A model generated the notes under the pieces. That model worked only from the letters and a program-made list of their open reading frames with translations. It was not told the origin of the DNA and did not search any database. From JACVRW01 sp963825345 (lineage in GTDB: Bacteria > Actinomycetota > Thermoleophilia > Solirubrobacterales > Thermoleophilaceae): DNA of 64,000 nucleotides. The stretch lies in contig CAWGSQ010000002.1 in the NCBI GenBank assembly GCA_963825345.1, forward strand, positions 248,001 to 312,000, written 5' to 3'. A program made the translations under genes and the position numbers. Of the stretch, positions 33,101-40,933 are shown in pieces. The first letter of the stretch is position 1; every line of letters begins with the position of its first letter.

Positions 33101-34681
33101 TTGGCGGCTCATCGCTACAGTGCCCCCCGCTTGCGCCCGAGCCGAATCAACCGCCTCACGCGACGGGACCTCATTCGCTACGGCGGAGCGGGCGCTGCGG
33201 GCGCCGCCGCGCTCGCCGCCGGCGGCTGTGACCTGAGCGACAGCGACGCCGACGAGGCGCCCACCCCGAAGGTCGTGAGGCGCGACGAGCACCCGCTGAA
33301 CGTGCTGCTAATCGTGACCGACAGCACGCGCCGCGACTTCGTGAGCGCCTACGACGGCGACGAGCTTGCCCACACGCCCAACCTCGACGCGCTCGCCAAG
33401 GAGGGGCTCCGATTCGACCGCGCGGTGCCCGAGGCGATGCCCACCGTCGCGGTCCGGCGCGCGCTCCTCACCGGCACGCGCTCGTTCCCCTTCCGCGACT
33501 GGAAGGTCGCGCCGAAGCTGCCCCAGTTCCCCGGCTGGAGCCCGATCCCGCCGTACAAGCGGATCTTCACCGAGTTCATGGACGCGGGCGGGATCGAGAC
33601 CGCGTACGTCACGGACAACCCGTTCCTGATCGGGCCCCGCTTCGAGCGCTTCCGGAAGACGCTCGACGTCTCGAGGTCGATCTACGAGCAGGGCGAGTAC
33701 CGGGGCTGGAACGTCGGCATCGACAAGGACCGCGTGGCCTCGAAGGAGCAGATCGAGAACTACCTGCTGCCCGCGCTTCAGGGCACCGAGGCCGAGAAGC
33801 GGATCCAGGAGAACATCGGCTTCAACAAGGGCCGGTCGGGCCGAGAGCTCTCGGGTGCCAGAGTCCTGACCGCGGGCATGGAGACGCTCAGGGGGCTGAA
33901 GGACAAGCAGCCGTTCTTCCTCGGCGTGGATGCATTCGATCCGCACGAGGCGTGGAACGTGCCGACCGCGTTCAAGCTGCGCTTCAAGGACCGTGAGGGC
34001 GTGGAGCCGATCCTGCCCTTCAAGACGCCCTACTCGAAGGTCGAGGACCTGGAGGTGACGGAGGACCAGGTGCAGCAGGTGCGCGAGCTGTACGCGGGCG
34101 AGCTCACCTACATCGACGCCTGGATCGGCCGCCTGCTCAACCTGTTGGACGACCTCGGGCTGGCCGAGACCACGGTCGTCTACTACCTGTCAGACCACGG
34201 CATCCTGCTTGGAGAGCACGACCTGATCGGGAAGGCGAACTCGATGCTCGGCAAGGAGATCCACTCCGTGCCGTACATCATCCGCCACCCCGAGGGCAAG
34301 CGGGCGGGCGAGACGAGCGACTACTTCGCGTCGACGCACGACGTGGCGCCCACGATCCTCTCGTTCCAGGGCCTCACAGTGCCCGGGCGAATGGACGGCG
34401 AGGATCTCACGGTGATGTTCGACGGCGGCGACCCTCCCGAGCGCGACCACTGGACCACCGCATATGCGGACCACGTGGCCGCTGGAGACGGTCGCTACCT
34501 GCTGATCGCCGACAACCAGGGCAAGGAGCGGCGGCTCTTCGACACCGAGCAGGATCCGGACGAGGAAAACGACGTGGCCGGCGACAACCCAGACGTGGCG
34601 GACCGCCTCTGGCAGAACGTGCTCGACGACGCCGGCGGGACGATGCCGGTGTTCGGCAAGACCGGTGTCGTCACCGGCTGA
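33101..34681 (+). CDS. Sulfatase-fold phosphohydrolase/transferase with Thr in place of the formylglycine Cys
   Basis: A 526-residue alkaline-phosphatase/sulfatase-superfamily protein. The N-terminus has a twin-arginine motif (LTRRDLIRYGG), a hydrophobic stretch and a Cys (LAAGGC), so export by Tat with lipid anchoring is likely. The metal segment is NVLLIVTDSTRRDF, the nucleophile motif is MPTVAVRRALLTG, and YYLSDHGILLGEH supplies the late metal ligands. In sulfatases the nucleophile position is CxPxR; here Thr stands there, as in phosphatases and phosphoglycerol transferases of the fold. The real substrate is probably a phosphate ester. The TTG start at 33101 is uncertain; another TTG lies at 33131. 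Confidence 0.82.
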   Translation: MAAHRYSAPRLRPSRINRLTRRDLIRYGGAGAAGAAALAAGGCDLSDSDADEAPTPKVVRRDEHPLNVLLIVTDSTRRDFVSAYDGDELAHTPNLDALAKEGLRFDRAVPEAMPTVAVRRALLTGTRSFPFRDWKVAPKLPQFPGWSPIPPYKRIFTEFMDAGGIETAYVTDNPFLIGPRFERFRKTLDVSRSIYEQGEYRGWNVGIDKDRVASKEQIENYLLPALQGTEAEKRIQENIGFNKGRSGRELSGARVLTAGMETLRGLKDKQPFFLGVDAFDPHEAWNVPTAFKLRFKDREGVEPILPFKTPYSKVEDLEVTEDQVQQVRELYAGELTYIDAWIGRLLNLLDDLGLAETTVVYYLSDHGILLGEHDLIGKANSMLGKEIHSVPYIIRHPEGKRAGETSDYFASTHDVAPTILSFQGLTVPGRMDGEDLTVMFDGGDPPERDHWTTAYADHVAAGDGRYLLIADNQGKERRLFDTEQDPDEENDVAGDNPDVADRLWQNVLDDAGGTMPVFGKTGVVTG

Positions 34682-34713
34682 AACTAGGCCAATACTCAAG
34701 TTCCGTGTACCAT

Positions 34714-34965
34714 TCAGCGGCGTGGAGCCCTCTTTCCACGCCTCTCAGCGGATGCCGGCCACCAGCTGCTTGCCCCGATTTTGAGGCCGCGAGCCAGCCG
34801 AGCGATCGTCCCCAGCCGGGGCTCGCGGACTGCTCGCTCCAGGCACGAGATCTCGGTGGGGTGCAGTCCAGACTTCTCCGCGAGCTGCTCCTGGGAGAGC
34901 ATCGCCGCGGCGCGATGCCGCCGGAGGTTCGCGGCGAACTGCTCCTCCGGGGTCACGCCGGGCAT
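34714..34965 (-). CDS. XRE-family HTH regulator, probably frameshifted at its end
   Basis: A small Cro/C1-type regulator from the ATG at 34965: FAANLRRHRAAAMLSQEQLA and EKSGLHPTEISCLERAVREP are the helix-turn-helix, TIARLARGLKI the last helix. As written it runs on to an odd C-terminus (GASSWWPASAERRGKRAPRR). One more G in the four-G run at 34773-34776 (minus strand) would give KIGGKQLVAGIR and a stop at 34745, the usual XRE ending, and a 73-residue protein. It is divergent from the truncated MarR gene with 18 bp between starts. Confidence 0.7.
   Translation of the reverse strand: MPGVTPEEQFAANLRRHRAAAMLSQEQLAEKSGLHPTEISCLERAVREPRLGTIARLARGLKIGASSWWPASAERRGKRAPRR
34719..34742. terminator. 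Hairpin terminator between sulfatase-fold and XRE genes
   Basis: GGCGTGGA pairs perfectly with TCCACGCC around the loop GCCCTCTT. The hairpin lies 38 nt after the sulfatase-fold stop and just before the intended stop of the convergent XRE gene (34745), so it may end transcription from both sides. Confidence 0.6.
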
Positions 34966-34983
34966 CCTCGGCGAGGTGGGCCA

Positions 34984-35232
34984 ATGAGTACAGAGCCAAT
35001 AGCTCAACCTCACTCGCGGCTGCGCCAGGCGCTTCAGCGGGTCGAGCTCGCGGGCGCCTATCAGCGAGCGGCGCGCGCACGCCGTGATGGCACGCCCCAG
35101 GTGGAGCCGGCGGCGCTCGAGCACCTGATTCTGCGCGGCGGCCTGACGCCAGGCGAGCTGGGGCACGGGCTCGGCCTGACGTCGGGCGGCGTGACCGCCC
35201 TCACCGGCCTGGCCGGGCAACGGCAGCGGTGA
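34984..35232 (+). pseudogene. Truncated MarR-family regulator remnant
   Basis: The 82-residue frame from the ATG at 34984 ends in LEHLILRGGLTPGELGHGLGLTSGGVTALTGLAGQRQR. LTPGELGHGLGLTSGGVTAL is the first half of a MarR winged helix-turn-helix, but the protein stops right after the recognition helix, without wing and dimerisation helices; MarR proteins are usually 140-160 residues. None of the three frames restores the missing part. Sixteen bases after the stop the tandem palindromic repeats begin, so the 3' end of the gene was probably lost when this region was rearranged. Confidence 0.6.
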
Positions 35233-35247
35233 AGGGGCGGCTTCCCC

Positions 35248-35349
35248 GACCGTCCTGCTTTAGGGGGGCTATATCCCCACTGGTTGGGACGGTCGATCGA
35301 TCGACCGTCCTGCCTTTTGCACCACATAGGTAGTCCAGTTAGGACGGTC
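35248..35349. repeat. Tandem palindromic repeats, copies 2 and 3 (GACCGTCC-N31-GGACGGTC)
   Basis: Two units of identical geometry: GACCGTCC-N31-GGACGGTC at 35248-35294 and again at 35303-35349, joined by GATCGATC so that 35287-35310 is a perfect 24-bp palindrome. The period is 55 bp. The second unit shares CACCACATAGGTAGTCCA with the repeat at 22745 (there GACCACCGTATGGGTAGTCCA). The region lies between the truncated MarR gene and the end of the HD-GYP gene. Confidence 0.7.
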
Positions 35350-35378
35350 GATGCTTCAGTGCTGCCGTTTCGGGCCGG

Positions 35379-36404
35379 CTAGGCCGGCACGGCCTCGGCG
35401 GACGCCGGCACGGCCTCGGCGGACGCCGGCACGGCCTCGGCGCAACGCACGAGCGAGGCGAGCGCCTCGACCGCATCCGGGTCGAACTGCGTGCCCGCGT
35501 GGCGCGAGAGCTCGAGCAGGGCGGTGTCCACGTCGAGCGGCTTGCTGTAGGGGCGGCGCTTCGTCATCGCGCCGTAGGCGTCGCACACGGAGACGATGCG
35601 GCTCGCCACAGGGATGCGCTCGTGGGAGAGCCCGTGCGGGTAGCCGGTGCCGTCGGGGCGCTCGTGGTGGAGGCGCACGATCAGGGCAACGGCCTCGAGG
35701 CCGGGGATGCGGCCGACCATCTCGGCGCCCCACTCCGGGTGAAGGCGAACCAGGCGGCGCTCGTCCTCGGTGAGGCGGCCCGGCTTGCCGAGGATGTGCG
35801 GCGGCAGGCGCAGCTTGCCGACGTCGTGGAGGAGGGCGCCAAGCTCGACCTCGACGATCTCCGTGCGCGCCAGCCCAAGCCGCTCGCCGACCACCGTGGC
35901 GGTGGCCGCCACCTCGAGCGAATGGCGGTAGGTGTCGCCGTCCGCCTCGGCCAGCGCCTTCACGAGCGCGCGAATCTCGGCCTGCGAGTCGCCCGCGATC
36001 AGCTCTCGGTGCTCGTGATGGGTCACGGCCTCTCCCGCGAGCATGCCGAGCTCACAAAGCAGCTCCATCTCTCGCGATTCGAGCTTTCGCTGCTCGTCCC
36101 TGCCGCCGACGCACAGTGCACCGCGTTCCTCAAGCCCCGCCAGGAAGGGAGCTGCGGCCACCGCGCCGAGTCCGGCGGCGTGCACACGCCTGCCGATCAC
36201 GTCGGGATCGGTGCCGGCGCCGGCGACCACGATGAAGTCGCCCGGGTCGCGCGGCGCGCGCACCACAACCCAGGCCTCCTCGAACCCCAGGACGGCGCAT
36301 GCGTGGCAGGCCAGGCGATCGAGGACGACGCTCGAATAACCCAGCCGTTGGGGCGACGGCACCCCTGCCGGCGATGGGGCGGCGAGCCCCAGCACTGTGC
36401 CCAT
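35379..36404 (-). CDS. HD-GYP-type c-di-GMP phosphodiesterase-like protein with N-terminal GAF-like domain
   Basis: The 341-residue protein has a GAF-like N-terminal half (ACAVLGFEEAWVVVRAP, GLGAVAAAPFLAGLEERGAL) and an HD-GYP domain: RHSLEVAATA, the HD motif in ALLHDVGKLRLP, HPEWGAEMV, LHHERPDGTGYPHGL and SRIVSVCDAYGAM. HD-GYP enzymes degrade cyclic di-GMP; the GYP motif here is GTGYP. The C-terminus is three copies of a seven-residue unit (AEAVPAS, AEAVPAS, AEAVPA) encoded by a 21-nt repeat at about 35382-35443. No membrane segment. Confidence 0.88.
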   Translation of the reverse strand: MGTVLGLAAPSPAGVPSPQRLGYSSVVLDRLACHACAVLGFEEAWVVVRAPRDPGDFIVVAGAGTDPDVIGRRVHAAGLGAVAAAPFLAGLEERGALCVGGRDEQRKLESREMELLCELGMLAGEAVTHHEHRELIAGDSQAEIRALVKALAEADGDTYRHSLEVAATATVVGERLGLARTEIVEVELGALLHDVGKLRLPPHILGKPGRLTEDERRLVRLHPEWGAEMVGRIPGLEAVALIVRLHHERPDGTGYPHGLSHERIPVASRIVSVCDAYGAMTKRRPYSKPLDVDTALLELSRHAGTQFDPDAVEALASLVRCAEAVPASAEAVPASAEAVPA

Positions 36405-36710
36405 TGCACTTCAGTCAACTTTTTCCGCAAAGTGCGGTCAAGCTGCACCCCACGGCCGCACGGGTCCGCGGGAGCTTTTGCCTCACGAAGGTGTGCGCTA
36501 CGCGGAGACTTCCTTGCAAGCGGCACGTCGGTGGAAGCGGAGGCGCGCCGAGGTTCCACCATCGACTGCGACGACGGGCGCCACGTCCTGCGGCTGCCCC
36601 ACCCGTCCAGCCGGGATCCAGGCGCCCTACTCGTGGCGATCGTACGCCGGGCGCTCGCGAGAGCGTGCTCGCGGGACGGACGCCCGTGAACCTCCTCAAC
36701 CCCGAGGCGA
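36405..36710. other. 306-bp gap with no convincing gene
   Basis: Upstream region of the HD-GYP gene and end of the gene at 36711. Frames are open here, but their products (for example one ending in LARACSRDGRP on the plus strand) have no ribosome site and no family match. A short hairpin CCGCA-AAG-TGCGG lies at about 36426-36438, next to a T-run on the plus strand. I see nothing else that can be named. Confidence 0.5.
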
Positions 36711-37472
36711 TCAGCGCCGCGTGATGGGAGGCGTCAGCGCGATGCCACGGCTGCCGGGCTTTCCGTGCTCGTCCAGCCAGTTGATCCGCGCGTCCGGGTG
36801 CCCGGGGCGCACGCTGATCGCGTAGAAGTCGCCGCGCGCGCTCTCCGGTCCCTCGAGCGGCCGGGTTTCGAGCCGCAATCCGCGCGTACCGGTGATCACG
36901 ACTCGCGCCGCGCGCTCCGGCACGCGTCCGTACACGAGTACCGGACGTCGCCTCAATCGCCGGGCCTCCTCGCTGTCGCCGCGCATGTACACCCCTGGAA
37001 ACTGAAGGCGGCTGAACCCTGGGGTCCGGGGAAACTCCCCGCACTGCCCTCCGGCGCCGAGGGAGTGACCGCGGGGATCCACCTGCACCAGCGAGAGGCA
37101 CCGAAGGCCTGCTGGTTGGTAGAGCTCGCCGCTGTCGGGATCCTTCAGCACCGAGCTGCGCGACGCCTCCATCTGCCAGGGCCCCACTCCCGGTGCGGTG
37201 CCGGTGGCCACCACGACGCTCCGGGCCGGGCGCCGTGGCGTGCCCTCGCCCTTCGGAATCACCGTGCCCACAGGGTCTGGCCCCACGGCCGCTGGTGACA
37301 TGCGGGACTCCTCACCGCCCCCCGTCACGACCAGCACCACGACCACGGCCGCCGCGAGGAGCGCCGCGGCTCCGATGGCGCCGGCCACGTCCCCGGGCCG
37401 GGTTCGGCGCCGCGGCGAGCGCAGCCCCGCCTCATGCAGCTCCAGCTCGAGCGCTTCAAAGAAGTCATTCAT
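36711..37472 (-). CDS. Single-pass membrane protein, probable ECF-sigma partner
   Basis: The 253-residue protein starts with a short cytoplasmic part (MNDFFEALELELHEAGLRS), one membrane helix at about residues 28-50 (AGAIGAAALLAAAVVVVLVV) and an external domain of about 200 residues with three cysteines (LRCLSLVQVD, GGQCGEFPRTPG) and many beta strands. Its start overlaps the stop of the ECF sigma gene as ATGA, the typical anti-sigma position. No zinc anti-sigma motif is seen, so the role is inferred from position and topology. Its layout mirrors the sigma/membrane pair at 4201-6394. Confidence 0.72.
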   Translation of the reverse strand: MNDFFEALELELHEAGLRSPRRRTRPGDVAGAIGAAALLAAAVVVVLVVTGGGEESRMSPAAVGPDPVGTVIPKGEGTPRRPARSVVVATGTAPGVGPWQMEASRSSVLKDPDSGELYQPAGLRCLSLVQVDPRGHSLGAGGQCGEFPRTPGFSRLQFPGVYMRGDSEEARRLRRRPVLVYGRVPERAARVVITGTRGLRLETRPLEGPESARGDFYAISVRPGHPDARINWLDEHGKPGSRGIALTPPITRR

Positions 37473-37972
37473 CGCTTGCCTCCAATTCGCTGGCGCAGAC
37501 TCGATAGCCCGCGACTCACCCGCTGCCTCACAGCCGCCTCCGACACGCCCTCCGCCACAGCGATCTCGCCGTAGGGGCGCTCGTCGAGGACACGCGCCCG
37601 CAGCGCGCTGCGCTGATCGGCGGGGAGCACCTCGAGCAGCGCATCGGCGGTCACCTCATCGGCCAGCCGGTTGAACTCGGCCACGTCGGCGTCGCTGAGC
37701 GGCGGGCGCTCGATCCGAAGGCGCCGTCGCGCTCGATCCTCGGCATAGCCGCGACGCCGCCAGTCCTTCAGCTTGTTCGCGGCGATGGCATACAGCCAGG
37801 TGGTGGGGGCTCCCATCTCCGCCCGGTAGCGGCCGCGCGACACGAACGCGGCGGCGAACGTCTCGGCCGTGAGGTCCGCGGCAACCTCAGCATCACCGGT
37901 GGCCCGCATCAGGTACCCGGCGATCCGGCGAGCGTGCGACCGGTACAGCTCCTCGATTTCGGCGGACGACAT
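37469..37972 (-). CDS. ECF-family RNA polymerase sigma factor
   Basis: A 167-residue ECF sigma factor. Region 2 is at about residues 5-80 (EELYRSHARRIAGYLMR, AADLTAETFAAAF, PTTWLYAIAANKLKDWRRR) and region 4 at about 110-160 (VLPADQRSALRARVLDERPYGEIAVAEGVSEAAVRQRVSRGL). A second possible start, GTG, lies one codon upstream. The AAGGGG ribosome site suits the ATG. The membrane protein encoded next overlaps it by 4 nt. Confidence 0.9.
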   Translation of the reverse strand: MSSAEIEELYRSHARRIAGYLMRATGDAEVAADLTAETFAAAFVSRGRYRAEMGAPTTWLYAIAANKLKDWRRRGYAEDRARRRLRIERPPLSDADVAEFNRLADEVTADALLEVLPADQRSALRARVLDERPYGEIAVAEGVSEAAVRQRVSRGLSSLRQRIGGKR

Positions 37973-38011
37973 CACCCATCCCCTTATTCGCGCGAACGCG
38001 CCGGGATGTGA

Positions 38012-39730
38012 CTAGTCGAGCGCGCCCTCCAGGCGCAGGACGCGGCGCAGGATGGCCAGCGACGAAGCGTAGGTGGAGTCCATCCCGTAGTAGCTGAGCC
38101 CGCGTGCACCCAGCGTGCGCGCCTGCGTATAGGGCGTATCTGAGGCGTAGTGGATGATCCCGAAGTCCACCGGCAGCTTCGAGAAGTTCACCGCGGTATT
38201 CACCGGGTGGCGGTCCGCGTCGGCGATCTCGTAGAGCGCGTTGCAGTACGGGCCGGCCTCCATCTCGACCACGGTGAACGCTTCGCGGTAGTAGAAGTCG
38301 AGATAGGAGCGGTTCTGAAGGAACGTGCTCTTGACCGTGACCGCGCGCTGGTTGTCGAGGCCGCTGCCGAAGCGCAGGTCGGGAGCGATGTCGTCCACGC
38401 TGAACGCGTTGTCGAGCCAGTACGTCGAGCCCGAGTGCTCGTCGTGGACCACGGTTGAGAGCATCACGTCGCCGACGTCGGCGTTCAGCGTGGCCGCCTT
38501 GCCGAGCACGTACACGCCGCGCAGCATCGAGCTGTCCACGGCCACCTCGCGCAGGATGTTGTAGGCCGCGACACCGAGCGGGTAGTCGATGTTCACGACC
38601 ACGCCCTCGGCCGCCGCGAGCTTGTCGGCATCCACCTCGCCGAGCCGCGGGTCCAACCGCTCCGTGGCCAGCTTCGACAGCGGGATGATCTGGGCCGGTA
38701 CGCGCAGCGCCGTGGTGCTGCGAATGTGGGAGACCCCGCATTCGGCCTCGGAGCGCCGGCGCGCAGCGCGGCCCTCCTCGCCGTGCATGTCGAAGTAGAG
38801 CCGGGCAACGAAGTAGAGGAAGTTCTCCCACGAACCCTCGGCGCGACCCTCCCGGAAGGCGGCCAGCTCCGTGCGCAGGATGTCGTCCTCCGGCAGCGTC
38901 TCCACGAACTGGACGAGCACGTCCTCGCGTTCGCGCGCAACGCCCGTGGCGATGTTCACGAGGCTGTGCGTGTTCGAGCTCACGAAGTAGAGCGGACGGT
39001 CCTCGAGGCCCTGCTCGGCGAGCGTGTTGTGCACGGGCGTCCACCAGCGGCGCGTCATGCGCGCGTATCCCACCTGCGTGCCGCCGAGCATCCGCACGCG
39101 CAGGTTCATCCTCCTGTCAGCGATCAGCCGCAGCCGCTCGCCGAACTGCTCGCCCCACGCGCCCCGGAGCCGGCCCCAGTCCTCAGCCGTGCCGCCGAGC
39201 GCGTCGGCGCACTCGTCCGCGGTCGGCTCGTGGTCAGGCGGCCAGCCGGCCGCGCGCTGGCGGACGCGGATCTTGTTCCACTCGATCTGGAAGGCCACCA
39301 GCGTCGGGATCAGGTCGTCCACGTCCGACGCACTGGCGAGCAGCACGGCGTGCGTGCCGTTGCCGGCGTCGTGCCAGCGGCGCCGCCGGGCGGGGGCGTC
39401 CGCCTCCTTCCACTCGGCGATCACGATGCCGTTCTTGGCGAAGACCTCGGCCTCCTGGCCCATGATCACGAGCTCCGCTCCCGCGGACATCCCGTCCGGG
39501 AGCCGGCGGATCGCGTAGATCAGCGCGCCGAGGTCCGGCTCGTCGCTGTCCGCGAGCGGGTGAAGGCTCGAGCCCATCGCCCGGTGGGCGGGCTCGAGCA
39601 CGCGCAGGTGCGTCTCGCCGCTGGAGCGCAGCAGCGTGTTGTAGGTGCGCTGGTAGAGCTCGACCTCGTCGCTGAGGCGCCCCGTGTGCTCGTCGGTGGG
39701 GCTGGCCAGGGTCAGCCGGGATACGACCAA
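38012..39730 (-). CDS. Uncharacterised 572-residue protein of the nucleoside operon (DUF6909-like)
   Basis: The protein has no signal peptide or membrane helix. From memory it resembles the uncharacterised DUF6909 family; I could not check this. The C-terminal half has features of the nucleoside phosphorylase superfamily: VVVNIDYPLGVAAYNIL, GVYVLGKAATLNADVGDVM, VVHDEHSG, and EMEAGPYCNALYE, which matches the EMEA(G/A) substrate motif of NP-I phosphorylases, then HYASDTPYTQARTLGARGL. The N-terminal half (residues 1-300) is mixed helix/strand and unassigned. It is the last gene of a long operon for nucleoside uptake and cleavage, 3 nt after a permease gene, so a nucleoside- or nucleobase-linked activity is a reasonable guess. 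Confidence 0.75.
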   Translation of the reverse strand: MVVSRLTLASPTDEHTGRLSDEVELYQRTYNTLLRSSGETHLRVLEPAHRAMGSSLHPLADSDEPDLGALIYAIRRLPDGMSAGAELVIMGQEAEVFAKNGIVIAEWKEADAPARRRRWHDAGNGTHAVLLASASDVDDLIPTLVAFQIEWNKIRVRQRAAGWPPDHEPTADECADALGGTAEDWGRLRGAWGEQFGERLRLIADRRMNLRVRMLGGTQVGYARMTRRWWTPVHNTLAEQGLEDRPLYFVSSNTHSLVNIATGVAREREDVLVQFVETLPEDDILRTELAAFREGRAEGSWENFLYFVARLYFDMHGEEGRAARRRSEAECGVSHIRSTTALRVPAQIIPLSKLATERLDPRLGEVDADKLAAAEGVVVNIDYPLGVAAYNILREVAVDSSMLRGVYVLGKAATLNADVGDVMLSTVVHDEHSGSTYWLDNAFSVDDIAPDLRFGSGLDNQRAVTVKSTFLQNRSYLDFYYREAFTVVEMEAGPYCNALYEIADADRHPVNTAVNFSKLPVDFGIIHYASDTPYTQARTLGARGLSYYGMDSTYASSLAILRRVLRLEGALD

Positions 39731-39733
39731 GAA

Positions 39734-40933
39734 CTACTCCTTCACATACGGCACGCCGATTGCGGCGGGCGGTCGGGAACGGCCGATGACGCCAGCCACC
39801 ACGACCAGGGTCAGGACATAGGGCAGTGCCTGGAATAGCACGGCCGTAGATTCGGAGAAGGCTGGCAGGCGCTGCGCGAGTGCCGTCGAGAAGCCGAACA
39901 GGCACGCGCCGGCGAGCGCGCCGAACGGCCGCCAGCTGCCGAAGATCACCGCGGCGAGTGCGATGAAGCCGCGGCCGGCGGTCATCTGCTCGTTGAACGA
40001 GCCGAGTAGCCCGATCGAAAGAAACACGCCACCGGTGGCCGCCAGGGCGCCCGACGCGGTCACGGCGAGGTAGCGCGTGCGCAGCACGGGCAGGCCCAGG
40101 CTGTCGGCGGCACGCGGCTTCTCGCCCACGGAGCGCAGCCGCAGGCCGCCGCGCGTACGGAACAGGTAGACGGAGAGGATCGCGACGAGGATCAGCGCGG
40201 CCCAGGTGAGGACGTTCATCCGGCCGATCGCTTCCCCGATGAACGGGATGTCCTCGATCAGCGGAAGCGTCACGTTCGGAGCGCGCGAGATGTCGGAGGG
40301 CGTGCCCTGGTCGCCGTAGTGGTAGATGAAGATGTAGCCGGTGATGCCGATCGCCAAGAAGTTGATTCCGGTGCCGCTCACCACCTGGTCGGCGCGCAGC
40401 TGGATCGACACAAAAGCGTGAACCAGGCCGATCAGTGCGCCTGCGGCAACTCCGACCAGGACGCCAAGGAACCATGAGCCGAGCAGATCCGAGCCGAAGA
40501 TGCCGAAGAACGCGCCCATCAGCATCATGCCCTCGAGGCCGATGTTGATGACACCGCTGCGCTCGGACAGGATGCCGCCCATCGCCCCAAAGATCAGCGG
40601 CGTCGCGTAGCGGAGCATGCCCGCGACGAGCGCGGACCACACGAACACGCGCTCCAGGTTGCTCTCCCCCGACTTCGCAGCTATCACGCCGATAATCGCG
40701 CCGAGCACCGCGATGGCCACTGCGATCCATCCAAGGCGCTTCTCACCCTCGCGGGTCGCGTAGACGCCTGCCGCAATGCCCACGGCCGCCAGCACGAGCG
40801 ACACGGCCGGCGTCCGGATCAGCAGAGGCGGGAGGGCCACGTACGCGGCCACGACCCCGAGCGCGATGCCAGCCCAGGCGGCGGTGCGCGCGGACACGGC
40901 GAGCTGCCGGCCTGCGGCCACCGACGTGCTCAT
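39734..40933 (-). CDS. ABC transporter permease, nucleoside (BMP-type) family
   Basis: The 399-residue permease has about ten membrane helices. The segment FGAMGGILSERSGVINIGLEG and RTRGGLRLRSVGEKPRAADSLG, the coupling region, are characteristic of the BmpA-associated nucleoside permeases (YufQ/NupQ-like). The start overlaps the stop of the other permease gene as ATGA. The two permeases are expected to form a heterodimer with the ATPase encoded upstream. The unusually long N-terminal part (about 90 residues with three extra helices) is worth noting. Confidence 0.92.
   Translation of the reverse strand: MSTSVAAGRQLAVSARTAAWAGIALGVVAAYVALPPLLIRTPAVSLVLAAVGIAAGVYATREGEKRLGWIAVAIAVLGAIIGVIAAKSGESNLERVFVWSALVAGMLRYATPLIFGAMGGILSERSGVINIGLEGMMLMGAFFGIFGSDLLGSWFLGVLVGVAAGALIGLVHAFVSIQLRADQVVSGTGINFLAIGITGYIFIYHYGDQGTPSDISRAPNVTLPLIEDIPFIGEAIGRMNVLTWAALILVAILSVYLFRTRGGLRLRSVGEKPRAADSLGLPVLRTRYLAVTASGALAATGGVFLSIGLLGSFNEQMTAGRGFIALAAVIFGSWRPFGALAGACLFGFSTALAQRLPAFSESTAVLFQALPYVLTLVVVAGVIGRSRPPAAIGVPYVKE

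Noticed and set aside
35248..35349. CRISPR array
   Set aside because: Two units with a 55-bp period look like repeat and spacer, but the arms are inverted repeats, the inner 31 nt are partly shared with the copy at 22745, and no cas gene is present.
36405..36710. Small plus-strand gene ending in LARACSRDGRP
   Set aside because: The open frame has no ribosome site, begins in the antisense of the HD-GYP gene, and shows no conserved feature.
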